A DNA stretch of 64,000 nucleotides. Origin: Fusobacterium ulcerans (GTDB lineage: Bacteria; Fusobacteriota; Fusobacteriia; Fusobacteriales; Fusobacteriaceae). Under the pieces are notes generated by a model. It was not told the origin of the DNA. It saw only the letters and a program-made list of their open reading frames with translations, and made no database searches. The DNA lies in contig NZ_CP028105.1 of the NCBI RefSeq assembly GCF_003019675.1, forward strand, positions 1,938,282-2,002,281, in the 5' to 3' direction. Shown here piece after piece: positions 9,399-18,978 of this stretch (the stretch's first letter is position 1; each line of letters opens with the position of its first letter). The position numbers and the translations under genes were made by a program.

Positions 9399-10346
9399 AT
9401 GGAAATAATTCAGATAAATAATCTTATAAAAAATTATAAAAACAGAGAGAAAGTATTAGATATAGAAAAACTTATAATTAAACAGGGAGAAATTTTTTCA
9501 CTTTTAGGACCTAATGGAGCTGGGAAATCAACTTTGATAAATATATTGACCACTTATTTAAATTATAATGGTGGTGAAGTGAAAATATCAGGAAAAGATT
9601 TAAGAAAAGAGAGTCAGGAAATAAGAAAAGAAATAGCTTGTGTAGCACAAAATATATCTATTGATGAACATCTTTCTTTAGAGGAAAATTTAATTTTTCA
9701 AGGGGAATTGTATGGAATAGCAAAAAATGAACTTAAAAACAGAGTAGAAATATTCATACATGAATTTGACTTGGAAGAATATAGAGAATATCCAGTTTCT
9801 ACATATTCAGGAGGGGTAAAAAGAAGATTGGATATTGCTGTGAATATGATATCATATCCTAAAATATTATTTTTAGATGAACCAACAGTGGGAATAGATA
9901 TACATTCAAGAAAATCTATATGGAAAATGATGAGAAGAATAAAAGAAAAATATGGTGCAACTATTTTTTTAACGACACATTACCTTGAAGAAGCTCAGGA
10001 ATTAAGTGATTATATATGTATATTAAAAAATGGAAATATAGCAGCTCAGGGAACTATTGATAGTTTAGGAAAATACATAAATCAAAAGATTGTAAAGATA
10101 GGATTTGAAAATGAAGAAATTGCTGAATATGTAAAAGAAAAAATTTTTGAGAGAGATGATATAGAGTTAAAAAAAGATGAACTTTATTTAAAAATAAATA
10201 ATCAGAGTGAAATTACCCATTTAAATAAGATTTTATTGGATAACAAAATAAACTTTGTATATTTTGGGTTATTAAAACCAGATTTAGAAGAAATTTTTTT
10301 GAATATTATGAAGGAAAGTAAAGAGGGTGAAAAAATATGGCTCTAG
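9399..10346 (+). CDS. ABC-2 type exporter, ATP-binding protein
   Basis: ATPase of the DrrA/NatA-like class of 315 residues. Walker A GPNGAGKST, signature YSGGVKRRLDIA, Walker B ILFLDEPTVGID and the switch histidine in TTHYLEEAQELSD are all present. The C-terminal 90 residues form the extra domain common to drug and lipid exporters of this group. GGAG precedes the ATG. It overlaps the permease gene by ten bases, showing a tight two-gene unit. Substrate is unknown; antibiotics, lipids or sodium are all possible for the family. Confidence 0.92.
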   Translation: MEIIQINNLIKNYKNREKVLDIEKLIIKQGEIFSLLGPNGAGKSTLINILTTYLNYNGGEVKISGKDLRKESQEIRKEIACVAQNISIDEHLSLEENLIFQGELYGIAKNELKNRVEIFIHEFDLEEYREYPVSTYSGGVKRRLDIAVNMISYPKILFLDEPTVGIDIHSRKSIWKMMRRIKEKYGATIFLTTHYLEEAQELSDYICILKNGNIAAQGTIDSLGKYINQKIVKIGFENEEIAEYVKEKIFERDDIELKKDELYLKINNQSEITHLNKILLDNKINFVYFGLLKPDLEEIFLNIMKESKEGEKIWL

Positions 10347-11092
10347 GAACAATTTTCAGAAGAAATTTAAAGTGGCGTATCCAGAATCCAATAACTATAA
10401 TAATGAGTATCCTACAACCTATGTTATGGCTTATTTTTTATAGCAAAGCAGCTGAAATGACCATGAAAGGAGAGACAGGAGGAAATTATATTGAATTTAT
10501 ACTTCCAGGAATATTAGTGCTTGTTATTTTTTCAAGTTCAGGGAGTAGTGGGATAAGTAACTATATAACTAAAAAGAATGGAAGTTTTTACAGAATATTA
10601 ATATCACCTGTAAAAAGAAGTGATATTATTTTAGGACATCTTCTTGAAACTATTACTGTTTCTTTTTTAGAAATTGGGATATTGATTGCAATTTCAGCTT
10701 TTTCATCTATCTATATAAGAAGTGGAATAAAAGGAATAATTGTAATTATAATTCTTCTCTTTTTAACTGCTTTCTTTACAGCAGGGGTATCATATTTTTT
10801 AAGTCTTCTTCTCCCAAATGAAGATGCTTTTTTTACAGTAATCAATACTTTAGTTCTTCCAGTATTTTTTATAAGTACAGCACTTTTTCCATTAAAAAAT
10901 ATGACAGGAAATTTTAGAACAGCAGTACTCATGAATCCATTTACTCATATAATAGAAAATATAAGAAATCTTATGATGAATCAATATATTTGCTGGAAAG
11001 AAGTAATATTTACAGGAGGAATATTTTTTATACTGTGCTGTATAATTTTTGGAGCAATATTGAGTAAACTAAAAGGTGATAAAAAAGTATAG
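10337..11092 (+). CDS. ABC-2 type exporter, permease
   Basis: Membrane partner of the preceding ATPase: 251 residues with about six hydrophobic segments and the ABC-2 layout. It has an N-terminal amphipathic RRNLKWRIQNP segment, the AVLMNPFTHIIENIRN loop near the end and a C-terminal transmembrane helix. The ATG at 10337 lies within the end of the ATPase gene behind GAGGGTG. Together with the ATPase it should form a half-transporter dimer in the inner membrane. The substrate cannot be deduced. Confidence 0.88.
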   Translation: MALGTIFRRNLKWRIQNPITIIMSILQPMLWLIFYSKAAEMTMKGETGGNYIEFILPGILVLVIFSSSGSSGISNYITKKNGSFYRILISPVKRSDIILGHLLETITVSFLEIGILIAISAFSSIYIRSGIKGIIVIIILLFLTAFFTAGVSYFLSLLLPNEDAFFTVINTLVLPVFFISTALFPLKNMTGNFRTAVLMNPFTHIIENIRNLMMNQYICWKEVIFTGGIFFILCCIIFGAILSKLKGDKKV

Positions 11093-11135
11093 GGAGAATT
11101 TTTTTATAATGTTATGATAGAAAGAAAGGAGAAAT

Positions 11136-11972
11136 ATGATGGAATGGATAGAAAGACTCAATGAAGCTGTTGAATATATAGAAATGAATCTTGAAAATAA
11201 AATAGATTATACTAAAGCTTCTAAAATAGCCTGCTGTTCTGTCTATCATTTTCAGAGAATGTTTTCATATATTGCAGGGGTAACATTGGGAGAATATATC
11301 AGAAGAAGAAAAATGACAAAAGCTGCTTTTGAGCTCCAAAGAAGTGATATAAAGATACTGGAACTTTCAGCTAAATATGGATATGATTCACCAACTTCTT
11401 TCAGTAGAGCTTTTCAAAGTATACATAAAATTTCTCCCTCTATTGCTAGAAATAAAAATATAACATTAAAAACATATCCTAAATTAACATTTTCACTTTC
11501 AGTTAAAGGAGAAGAGGAATTAGAGTACTATATAACTGAAAAAGATTCTCTTGATATATTAGGAATTGGAAAAAAGATTGAATTGGATATGGAGAAAAAT
11601 TTTTTTGAAATTCCTGATTTCTGGAATGAAAATATAAAAAATAAAAATATAGAAAAATTATTAAAATATAATGCAAAGGATAAAAATATCCTTGGAGTTT
11701 CATTATATAACAATAAGGAAGTTTGGTACTATATAGCTGTCTTTAATGATAGAGAAGGTGAAGATGGTATGGAAAGGCATAAAATACCTGGAGGAACATG
11801 GGCAGTTTTTAGATGTTCATCTCCTTTTTTAGAAAATTCACAGAAAATTTACAGAAGATTCTATACTGAGTGGCTTCCACATTCAGGATATACTTATGGT
11901 GAGACTGCAGATATAGAAATTTATCCTGACAGCAATGAAAAGGATATGGAAATATGGTTTTCTATAAAATAA
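11136..11972 (+). CDS. AraC family regulator with GyrI-like effector domain
   Basis: 278-residue regulator. The first hundred residues hold two AraC helix-turn-helix motifs (YTKASKIACCSVYHFQRMF and YGYDSPTSFSRAFQSIHKISP). The rest matches the GyrI-like/SoxS-Rob type small-molecule binding domain (GGTWAVFRCS, followed by YTEWLPHSGY and a DIEIYP strand). Such proteins often sense toxic compounds and switch on exporters. It starts 44 bases after the ABC permease, so it probably controls that exporter. Two adjacent ATGs (11136 and 11139) are equally usable behind AAAGGAG. Confidence 0.9.
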   Translation: MMEWIERLNEAVEYIEMNLENKIDYTKASKIACCSVYHFQRMFSYIAGVTLGEYIRRRKMTKAAFELQRSDIKILELSAKYGYDSPTSFSRAFQSIHKISPSIARNKNITLKTYPKLTFSLSVKGEEELEYYITEKDSLDILGIGKKIELDMEKNFFEIPDFWNENIKNKNIEKLLKYNAKDKNILGVSLYNNKEVWYYIAVFNDREGEDGMERHKIPGGTWAVFRCSSPFLENSQKIYRRFYTEWLPHSGYTYGETADIEIYPDSNEKDMEIWFSIK

Positions 11973-11980
11973 AAAAAATA

Positions 11981-12009
11981 TTGTGCTTTAAAAAAAAGTA
12001 TGATATACT
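11981..12009 (+). promoter_or_regulatory. Promoter of pyrG
   Basis: TTGTGC at 11981-11986 and TATACT at 12004-12009 are separated by 17 bases. Transcription from here would give a leader of about 130 bases before the pyrG start codon. Confidence 0.75.
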
Positions 12010-12045
12010 CATTAAGTAAAAAATATTTACAAATAAAAAAAATAT

Positions 12046-12106
12046 CCAAAGAAAAACGTGCAATTTTTCTTTAAAATAAAAGACGATTTTTTTTTCGTCT
12101 TTTTTT
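12046..12106 (+). promoter_or_regulatory. Two hairpins in the pyrG leader, the second a terminator (possible attenuator)
   Basis: The first hairpin pairs AAAGAAAAA with TTTTTCTTT at about 12048-12072. The second pairs GACGA (12082-12086) with TCGTC (12095-12099) around an all-T loop, with flanking A and T runs that extend the stem and act as a T tail. Because it lies downstream of the pyrG promoter and about 40 bases before the start codon, it should reduce pyrG expression unless read through. It could otherwise simply end the preceding gene if the promoter call is wrong. Confidence 0.6.
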
Positions 12107-12143
12107 GATTATTGAAAATAAAATTACTTTATGGAGGATATTT

Positions 12144-13751
12144 ATGAAAGAAACTAAGTACATATTTGTAACAGGGGGAGTAGTATCATCATTAGGAAAA
12201 GGGATAACAGCATCTTCATTAGGTAGACTGCTTAGAGAAAGAGGATATAATGTAACTATCCAAAAATTCGACCCATATATTAATATTGATCCGGGAACAA
12301 TGAATCCATATGAACATGGAGAGGTTTTTGTAACTGATGATGGAGCTGAAACAGACTTAGATTTAGGACATTATGAAAGATTCATTGATCAGAATCTTAC
12401 AAAATATAATAATATAACAACAGGAAAAATATATCAGTCAGTTATAAACAAAGAGAGAAAAGGGGAATATTTAGGTAAAACTGTTCAGATAATTCCTCAT
12501 ATTACAAATGAGATAAAATCAAAAATAGAGATAGTAGGAAAAGCTAATGGTTCAGATATAGTTATAACAGAAATTGGAGGAACAGTAGGAGATATTGAGT
12601 CTACTCCATTTTTGGAAGCAATAAGACAATTCAGATATGATGTGGGAAGAGAAAATGTTATCTACATTCATGTGACGCTTCTTCCTTACTTAAAAGCAGC
12701 AGGAGAATTAAAAACTAAGCCTTCACAGCACTCAGTAAAAGAACTTATGGGACTTGGAATAAGACCAGATATTCTTGTGTGCAGAACAGAGCATCCTATT
12801 AGTGATGATATAAGAAGAAAACTTTCAATGTTTTGTGACATAGATATAGATGCAGTAATAGAAGCACAAGATGCTGGAACTATATATGAACTTCCTCTTG
12901 TGATGGAAGAAAAGGGACTGGCAAAAACAGCTTGTAAAAAATTAGGAATAGAAGACAGAGAGATTGATCTTACACCTTGGAAAGAAGTTGTAGATAAAAT
13001 AAAAAATCCAAAGGAAAGAATAAGATTAGCAGTAGTAGGAAAATATGTTGAATTAAAGGATGCCTATATCAGTGTAAATGAAGCTATAGAAAATGCAGCA
13101 TATGCTCAAGGGTACAAAGCTGAAATTGACTATATTCAGGCGGAAAATCTTGATATGAAAAGACTAGAGGGATATAACGGGATACTTGTTCCAGGTGGAT
13201 TTGGGAGCAGAGGAATCGAAGGGAAAATGGAGGCAATAAAATTTGCCAGAGAGAATAAAATTCCTTTTCTTGGAATATGTCTGGGAATGCAGCTTGCAGT
13301 AATTGAGTTTGCCAGAAATGTAATGGGAATGTCTGGAGCAAATTCTACAGAATTTGATAAGGATACTAAGTATCCAGTAATAGATATTATGATTGATCAA
13401 AAAAATATAGAAAACATGGGTGGAACAATGAGATTAGGAGCATATCCATGTGTGCTTAAAGAGGGAACACTTGCAAAAGAATTGTATAGTGAAGAGCTGA
13501 TACATGAAAGACATAGACACAGATTTGAATTTAATAATAAATTTAAAGATGAGATACAAAAGGCAGGACTTTTAATATCAGGGAATTCTCCTGATGGGAC
13601 ACTGGCAGAGATAGTGGAGCTTTCAAAAGAAGTTCATCCATTCTTTATAGCAGGGCAATTCCATCCAGAATTTAAAACAAGGCCTAATAATCCTCATCCA
13701 TTATTCAGAGGATTTGTAGAGGCAATATATAAAAAGCAATATAACAAATAA
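12144..13751 (+). CDS. pyrG: CTP synthase
   Basis: Makes CTP from UTP, ATP and glutamine. The N-terminal synthetase domain has [18 protein letters not shown], the ATP-binding loop, and the family segment [20 protein letters not shown]. The C-terminal class I amidotransferase domain has the catalytic cysteine in FLGICLGMQ and the histidine-glutamate pair in FHPEF. Length is 535 residues, normal. The frame extends upstream to 12105, but GGAGG at 12133-12137 fixes the ATG at 12144. It is preceded by a leader with a terminator hairpin, which suggests attenuation control. Confidence 0.97.
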   Translation: MKETKYIFVTGGVVSSLGKGITASSLGRLLRERGYNVTIQKFDPYINIDPGTMNPYEHGEVFVTDDGAETDLDLGHYERFIDQNLTKYNNITTGKIYQSVINKERKGEYLGKTVQIIPHITNEIKSKIEIVGKANGSDIVITEIGGTVGDIESTPFLEAIRQFRYDVGRENVIYIHVTLLPYLKAAGELKTKPSQHSVKELMGLGIRPDILVCRTEHPISDDIRRKLSMFCDIDIDAVIEAQDAGTIYELPLVMEEKGLAKTACKKLGIEDREIDLTPWKEVVDKIKNPKERIRLAVVGKYVELKDAYISVNEAIENAAYAQGYKAEIDYIQAENLDMKRLEGYNGILVPGGFGSRGIEGKMEAIKFARENKIPFLGICLGMQLAVIEFARNVMGMSGANSTEFDKDTKYPVIDIMIDQKNIENMGGTMRLGAYPCVLKEGTLAKELYSEELIHERHRHRFEFNNKFKDEIQKAGLLISGNSPDGTLAEIVELSKEVHPFFIAGQFHPEFKTRPNNPHPLFRGFVEAIYKKQYNK

Positions 13752-13773
13752 AAAATATAAACATATTAAGAGG

Positions 13774-13833
13774 CTATCTCATAAGCAGAAGAATATTTTA
13801 AAAATTTTATCTGCTTATTTGATAGTTTTTTTT
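13774..13833 (+). terminator. Intrinsic terminator of pyrG
   Basis: CTATCTCATAAGCAG pairs with CTGCTTATTTGATAG (one mismatch region) and is followed by eight or more T residues. Confidence 0.88.
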
Positions 13834-13938
13834 ATGAAATGGTTCTGATTTTAGGATTATACTTTGTAAAGAAAATATAGCTAATATCAGTATTTTATGA
13901 TAAAATAAAGGGAAGTCTTAAAGAACAGGTGATTAAAT

Positions 13939-15648
13939 ATGTTTTTGCCTACAACAATGGAAGAGGTAAGGAAATTAGGATGGGATTCTTTAGATATAAT
14001 ATTAATATCTGGAGATACATATATAGATTCTTCCTATAATGGAAGTGCACTGATAGGAAAATGGTTATATAAGCATGGATTTAAAGTTGGAATAATAGCT
14101 CAGCCAGATATCAACAGTGATAAGGATATTACAAGACTGGGAGAGCCTAATTTATACTGGGCAGTTTCAGCAGGATGTGTAGATTCCATGGTAGCCAACT
14201 ATACAGCAACAAAAAAGAAAAGAAAAAGTGATGATTTTACTCCAGGAGGAGAAAATACAAGAAGACCAGACAGGGCTTCTATGGTGTATACCAATCTCAT
14301 AAAAAGATTCTTTAAAAATGGAAATGCTCCTATAGTTTTAGGAGGAATCGAAGCAAGTTTGAGAAGAATCACTCATTATGATTACTGGAGCAATAATTTG
14401 AGAAGACCTTTGATATTTGATGCAAAGGCAGATATTCTTTCTTATGGAATGGGAGAAAAATCTATGCTGGCTCTGGCTCAGGCACTGAAAGGTGGAAGAG
14501 AATGGAGAAACATAAGAGGATTAAGTTATATAGCTAAAGAAAAAAAGGACAGCTATTTGGAGCTGCCATCTTTTGAAGAGTGTGTGAAGGACAAGAAGGA
14601 GTTTGCAAAAGCTTTTGATATATTCTATCACAACTGCGATCCAATTACGGCTAAAGGATTATGTCAGCCTTGTGGGGACAGATATTTGATACAGAATCCT
14701 CCATGTGAAAATTTTACTTCTGAGGAACTGGACAGTATTTATTCTATGGACTTTGAAAGAGATGTACATCCTTATTATAAAGCTATGGGAGAAGTGAGAG
14801 CTCTGGATACTATTAGAACTTCTGTGACTACTCATAGAGGATGCTATGGAGAATGTAATTTCTGTGCAATAGCTATTCATCAAGGAAGAACAGTTATATC
14901 AAGAAGTCAGGATTCTATTGTGGAAGAGGTAAAAGAGATAGCCTCTGCTCCTAAATTTAAAGGATACATAGCAGATGTAGGAGGACCTACTGCTAATATG
15001 TATGATGTAGAATGCAGCAAGAAATTGAAGCTGGGAGCCTGTCAGGATAGAAGATGCCTCTATCCACAGAAATGTCCAGCATTGAAAATAGATCATAACA
15101 ATCAGGTAGAACTTTTAGATAAATTAAAAAATATTGATAAAATAAAAAAAATATTTATTGCATCTGGAATAAGATATGATATGATTTTAGATGATAAAAG
15201 AAATGGACAGATCTATCTTGAAGAAATAATCAAAGATCATGTATCTGGACAGATGAAAATAGCTCCTGAACATACAGAGGACAAAGTTTTAGCTCTTATG
15301 GGTAAACAGGGAAAAGCTCCTTTGAAGGAATTCAAAGAAAAATTCTATAAGATAAACAGTAAATTGGGAAAAAAACAGTTTTTAACTTATTATTTGATAG
15401 CGGCTCATCCAGGGTGTGATGAAAAAGATATGCTTGATCTGAGAAGATTTGCCTCATCTGAACTAAGGATAAATCCAGAACAGGTACAGGTATTTACCCC
15501 TACACCGTCTACATATTCTACACTTATGTACTATACAGAAATAAATCCTTTTACAAATAAGAAACTTTTTGTAGAAAAAGATAATGGAAAGAAGCAAAAA
15601 CAAAAGGATATTTTAATTCCTAGAGAAAATAATAATAAGAGAAGATAA
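13939..15648 (+). CDS. YgiQ family radical SAM protein
   Basis: 569-residue radical SAM enzyme of the YgiQ (UPF0313) family, whose reaction remains unknown to me. The iron-sulfur motif is the family form CYGECNFC near residue 300, following TTHRGC. The N-terminal domain has ISGDTYIDSSYNGSALIG, a B12-binding-like region. A second cysteine group (CQDRRCLYPQKCPALK) suggests another metal site. It sits between pyrG and der with its own spacing. The start ATG at 13939 follows an AGGTG-type site. The C-terminal basic tail is typical. Confidence 0.9.
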   Translation: MFLPTTMEEVRKLGWDSLDIILISGDTYIDSSYNGSALIGKWLYKHGFKVGIIAQPDINSDKDITRLGEPNLYWAVSAGCVDSMVANYTATKKKRKSDDFTPGGENTRRPDRASMVYTNLIKRFFKNGNAPIVLGGIEASLRRITHYDYWSNNLRRPLIFDAKADILSYGMGEKSMLALAQALKGGREWRNIRGLSYIAKEKKDSYLELPSFEECVKDKKEFAKAFDIFYHNCDPITAKGLCQPCGDRYLIQNPPCENFTSEELDSIYSMDFERDVHPYYKAMGEVRALDTIRTSVTTHRGCYGECNFCAIAIHQGRTVISRSQDSIVEEVKEIASAPKFKGYIADVGGPTANMYDVECSKKLKLGACQDRRCLYPQKCPALKIDHNNQVELLDKLKNIDKIKKIFIASGIRYDMILDDKRNGQIYLEEIIKDHVSGQMKIAPEHTEDKVLALMGKQGKAPLKEFKEKFYKINSKLGKKQFLTYYLIAAHPGCDEKDMLDLRRFASSELRINPEQVQVFTPTPSTYSTLMYYTEINPFTNKKLFVEKDNGKKQKQKDILIPRENNNKRR

Positions 15649-15677
15649 ATAATTTTAATTAAATAGGGAGGTATATA

Positions 15678-17003
15678 ATGAAGCCTATTGTTGCAATCGT
15701 TGGAAGACCAAATGTTGGAAAATCGACACTTTTCAATAATCTGGTAGGAGACAGAATAGCTATAGTTGATGACATGCCAGGTGTTACAAGAGACAGACTA
15801 TATAGAGAGACAGAATGGAATGGAGTGGAATTTGTTGTTGTAGATACTGGAGGTCTTGAGCCAAGAAACAATGAATTTATGATGACAAAAATAAAGGAAC
15901 AGGCAGAAGTTGCTATGAATGAAGCTGATGTTATCCTTTTTGTAGTTGATGGAAAATCAGGAGTTAACCCTCTTGATGAAGAGATAGCATATATCCTTAG
16001 AAAAAAACAGAAGCCTATTATTTTATGTGTAAATAAGATAGATAATTTCCTTCAGCAGCAAGATGATGTTTATGATTTCTGGGGACTTGGATTTGAACAC
16101 CTTATCCCAGTTTCAGGAGCACACAAGGTAAACCTTGGAGATATGCTGGATATGGTAACTGAAATGATAGAAAAAATCGACTTGCCAGAAGAGGAAGAAG
16201 ATGTATTGAAACTTGCTATCATCGGGAAGCCAAATGCTGGAAAATCTTCACTGGTAAACAGATTATCAGGAGAAGAGAGAACTATTGTAAGTGATATAGC
16301 AGGAACTACAAGAGATGCTATTGACACTATAGTTCAATACAAAGATAACAAATACATGATAATAGATACTGCTGGTATCAGAAGAAAATCAAAAGTAGAA
16401 GAAAGCCTTGAATACTATTCTGTATTGAGAGCTATTAAAACTATAAAGAGAGCAGATGTATGTATCCTTATGCTTGATGGTAAAGAGGGACTTACTGAGC
16501 AGGACAAAAGAATAGCAGGAATAGCTGCTGAAGAATTGAAGCCAATAGTTGTAGTAGTTAACAAATGGGACTTGGTAGATAAGAATAAAGTATCTATGAA
16601 GAGTATGAAAGAGGAACTTTATGCTGAGCTTCCTTTCTTATCATATGCTCCAATAGAGTTTGTTTCAGCTCTTACAGGACAAAGAACTACAAAAATACTT
16701 GAAATATCAGATACAATCTATGAAGAATATACTAAGAGAATATCTACTGGTATCTTGAATACAGTATTGAAAGACGCAGTATTGATGAATAATCCACCTA
16801 CTAGAAAAGGTAGAGTAGTTAAAATCAATTATGCTACACAAGTTTCAAGTGCACCACCAAAATTTGTATTGTTCTGTAACTATCCAGAACTTATACACTT
16901 CTCATATGCTAGATATATTGAGAATAAATTCAGAGAGGCATTTGGATTTGATGGATCACCTATCCTTATCAGCTTTGAAAAGAAAAATGCAGAAAAAGAC
17001 TAG
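15678..17003 (+). CDS. der: Ribosome-associated GTPase Der (EngA)
   Basis: Essential GTPase for maturation of the large ribosomal subunit. Two tandem GTPase domains are visible. The first has GRPNVGKSTLFN, DTGG and NKID. The second has GKPNAGKSSLVN, DTAG and NKWD, followed by the C-terminal KH-like domain with NPPTRKGRVVKI. Length of 441 residues is typical. GGGAGG lies before the ATG at 15678. A bidirectional terminator follows. Confidence 0.97.
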   Translation: MKPIVAIVGRPNVGKSTLFNNLVGDRIAIVDDMPGVTRDRLYRETEWNGVEFVVVDTGGLEPRNNEFMMTKIKEQAEVAMNEADVILFVVDGKSGVNPLDEEIAYILRKKQKPIILCVNKIDNFLQQQDDVYDFWGLGFEHLIPVSGAHKVNLGDMLDMVTEMIEKIDLPEEEEDVLKLAIIGKPNAGKSSLVNRLSGEERTIVSDIAGTTRDAIDTIVQYKDNKYMIIDTAGIRRKSKVEESLEYYSVLRAIKTIKRADVCILMLDGKEGLTEQDKRIAGIAAEELKPIVVVVNKWDLVDKNKVSMKSMKEELYAELPFLSYAPIEFVSALTGQRTTKILEISDTIYEEYTKRISTGILNTVLKDAVLMNNPPTRKGRVVKINYATQVSSAPPKFVLFCNYPELIHFSYARYIENKFREAFGFDGSPILISFEKKNAEKD

Positions 17004-17010
17004 AAATAAA

Positions 17011-17043
17011 AAAAGCTCCCTTGGTTTATCCAAAGGAGCTTTT
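17011..17043. terminator. Bidirectional terminator between der and the glyoxalase gene
   Basis: AAAAGCTCC and TTGG pair with CCAA and GGAGCTTTT around a short loop, with A and T runs outside. It lies between convergent stop codons. Confidence 0.9.
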
Positions 17044-17046
17044 ATA

Positions 17047-17415
17047 TTATCTTTTAGGTACTATTTCTATCCAGTATCCATCAGGATCAGTTACAAAATA
17101 GATTCCCATAGTAGGATTTTCAAAAGCTATACATCCCATCTCTTTATGCTTTTTGTAGGCAGCATCATAATCATCAGTAACTAAAGCTAAGTGAAATTCC
17201 TCATCTCCAAGATCATAAGGCTCTTCTCTATCTCTCATCCAAGTCAGTTCCAAAGAGAAGTTAGTTTTTCCATCTCCTAAATATACAAGGATAAAACTTC
17301 CATCTTCTGCTTCTTTTCTTCTTACTTCTTTAAGTCCAAGAGCTTCTTCGTAGAATTTTAAACTTCTAGGCAGATTAAAAATATTAAAATTAAAGTGGTT
17401 AAATGTAAAGTTCAT
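17047..17415 (-). CDS. gloA: Glyoxalase I (VOC superfamily)
   Basis: Probable lactoylglutathione lyase or related VOC-fold metalloenzyme that detoxifies methylglyoxal. At 122 residues it has two beta-alpha-beta-beta-beta modules. NFNIFNLPRSLKFYEEALGL starts the first, SLELTW carries a metal-ligand glutamate, HLALV carries the histidine, and YFVTDPDGYWIEIVP carries the final glutamate ligand. The small size and compact loops match bacterial nickel or cobalt-type GloA. TAGGAGG-like CCTCC on the plus strand at about 17420-17428 supports the start at 17415. Confidence 0.87.
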   Translation of the reverse strand: MNFTFNHFNFNIFNLPRSLKFYEEALGLKEVRRKEAEDGSFILVYLGDGKTNFSLELTWMRDREEPYDLGDEEFHLALVTDDYDAAYKKHKEMGCIAFENPTMGIYFVTDPDGYWIEIVPKR

Positions 17416-17480
17416 ATATTACCTCCTGAGAAAATTATCGTATATATTTAGAGTATCTCAAATGAACAGTATTGTCAATT

Positions 17481-17690
17481 AAAAAGAGAATGACTTCTAG
17501 TTGAAATATAATTTTAGAACTTTTCCAGTATAAATATTTGTTATTAATTTCGATCTTAAAACTAAAAATAGTAAACTCACTTCGTTCAGACATACTATTT
17601 TTCACGTTTTATTCTCTTCATTAATTACACAAATTTTTATAATTTCCAAATTTCTAAAATATAATCTAACTTTTTATTCATTCTCTTTAA
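17481..17690. repeat. MITE-like long inverted repeat element, copy 1
   Basis: An AT-rich 210-base element between the glyoxalase promoter side and the stop codon of the four-carbon acid kinase gene. Its outer ends are AAAGAGAATGA (17483-17493) and the complement TCATTCTCTTT (17678-17688). Inside, both arms contain ATATTTTAGAA or ATAATTTTAGAA, then TTTGTTATTAAT or TTTGTGTAATTAAT, and finally AAAAATAGTA facing TACTATTTTT near the centre. The whole can fold into one long imperfect hairpin. A related copy lies at 33869-34156. It contains no coding frame. Confidence 0.75.
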
Positions 17691-17693
17691 ATT

Positions 17694-18962
17694 TTAAATG
17701 CTGTGTTTTTCTAAAAATTCATTGATTCTCTCTATGATGCTCTCTTCTCCAAATCCACCAGCTTTAGTAATAACATTTATAGCAGTATCTTTTCCTACTG
17801 CTCTAGTAAATACTACACCTGGGAAGATTTCACTCACAGGGATTATATATTGACATCCTATATTTTTTAGGATACCCATAAGAGTATCTCCGCCAAAAAT
17901 TATCAGATTTCTTATCTCATGTTCTCTTATCAAGTCAGAAACAAGCTGTCCTGTACTGTTTGCTATATTAGAAGTTAAATCTTCCATAGAAATACTATTT
18001 TTCTCTGTATATTCAATAGCTTTTTTTATTACATCTTCTGAATCAGAAGTTCTTAAAAGGAACTTTTTATTATTGTTAATTTTTTCCTTAAAATATTCTT
18101 TATCAGTTATATAATTGTCAGAATTCTTATAATCTTCTGAAATTATATTCCCAAACTTCAAGCTATCTGAACAATATCCAATTTTTTCTGCATATTTACA
18201 CTGTTTAAGAGAGGTAATATTTACACTTCCACATACAAAAAGAATTCTGTCATCTTCTAAAATAATCTCTTCTTTTTTAGTATCGCTCTTGATATAGTGT
18301 GTAAGGATTTCTGCAAATCCAGCATTTCCAATAGTATAGTTCAATTTGTTTTTATTATACAGAACTTTTCCAATATTTTCCATGTCCTCCATATTTTCAG
18401 AATCAAAAATATAGATATGTTTTTCTTTATCATCTAGTGGAGAAAATTCCTCGTTGATATCTTTTAATTTTACATTTATATCTGACTGCTTTTTTATTAT
18501 GTCAGGAATAAAGCTATCTGTTACAGGATTCAGTATATCCATAGCAAATTGAGTTTCTGCTAATTTTACATTATTTACATAGAGTACACCATCTTTTACA
18601 GTTCTCTTTCCTGATGGGAAAGCTGGTATAAATGAAACCTCATTAATATTCAACCCCTCCATAAATCCTTCTATTTCACTTCCTAGATTCCCTCTCAAAG
18701 TGGAATCAGTTTTCTTGTAGAAGAATCTTATTTCTTTTTTATTAAATTTAGAAAGGATAGATTTTACTCTTTCCTTAGCTTCAGCAGCAGGAATATGTCT
18801 GCTTTCAGTGTCAACGACTACTACATCAGCTTCTTTGCAGATATCTTCGAAGTTGAAGTTTAAGTCAGTTGTAACAATGGTAGACATATTTTTTTTAGAA
18901 AACTGAACCCCTGTATCTAAAGCACCAGTTAAATCATCAGCAATAATTACAAGCTTTATCAT
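17694..18962 (-). CDS. Four-carbon acid sugar kinase (DUF1537, DtnK/OtnK-like)
   Basis: ATP-dependent kinase of the family that phosphorylates D-threonate, D-erythronate or 3-oxo-tetronate. The N-terminal IIADDLTGALDTGVQ is the family signature of the sugar-acid binding domain. FFYKKTDSTLRGNLGSEIEG is the second conserved block, and GGDTLMGIL in the C-terminal nucleotide-binding domain the third. Length of 422 residues is typical. It is the last gene of the minus-strand cluster, 16 bases after the lyase gene. With the PdxA-like enzyme encoded upstream it would convert a four-carbon acid to dihydroxyacetone phosphate. Confidence 0.88.
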   Translation of the reverse strand: MIKLVIIADDLTGALDTGVQFSKKNMSTIVTTDLNFNFEDICKEADVVVVDTESRHIPAAEAKERVKSILSKFNKKEIRFFYKKTDSTLRGNLGSEIEGFMEGLNINEVSFIPAFPSGKRTVKDGVLYVNNVKLAETQFAMDILNPVTDSFIPDIIKKQSDINVKLKDINEEFSPLDDKEKHIYIFDSENMEDMENIGKVLYNKNKLNYTIGNAGFAEILTHYIKSDTKKEEIILEDDRILFVCGSVNITSLKQCKYAEKIGYCSDSLKFGNIISEDYKNSDNYITDKEYFKEKINNNKKFLLRTSDSEDVIKKAIEYTEKNSISMEDLTSNIANSTGQLVSDLIREHEIRNLIIFGGDTLMGILKNIGCQYIIPVSEIFPGVVFTRAVGKDTAINVITKAGGFGEESIIERINEFLEKHSI

Positions 18963-18978
18963 AAGAACTCCTTATTGA

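Noticed and set aside
12082-12106. Bacillus-type CTP attenuation of pyrG by G addition
   Set aside because: No GGG at the predicted transcription start and no C/T-rich 5' arm in the terminator, so that particular mechanism does not fit.
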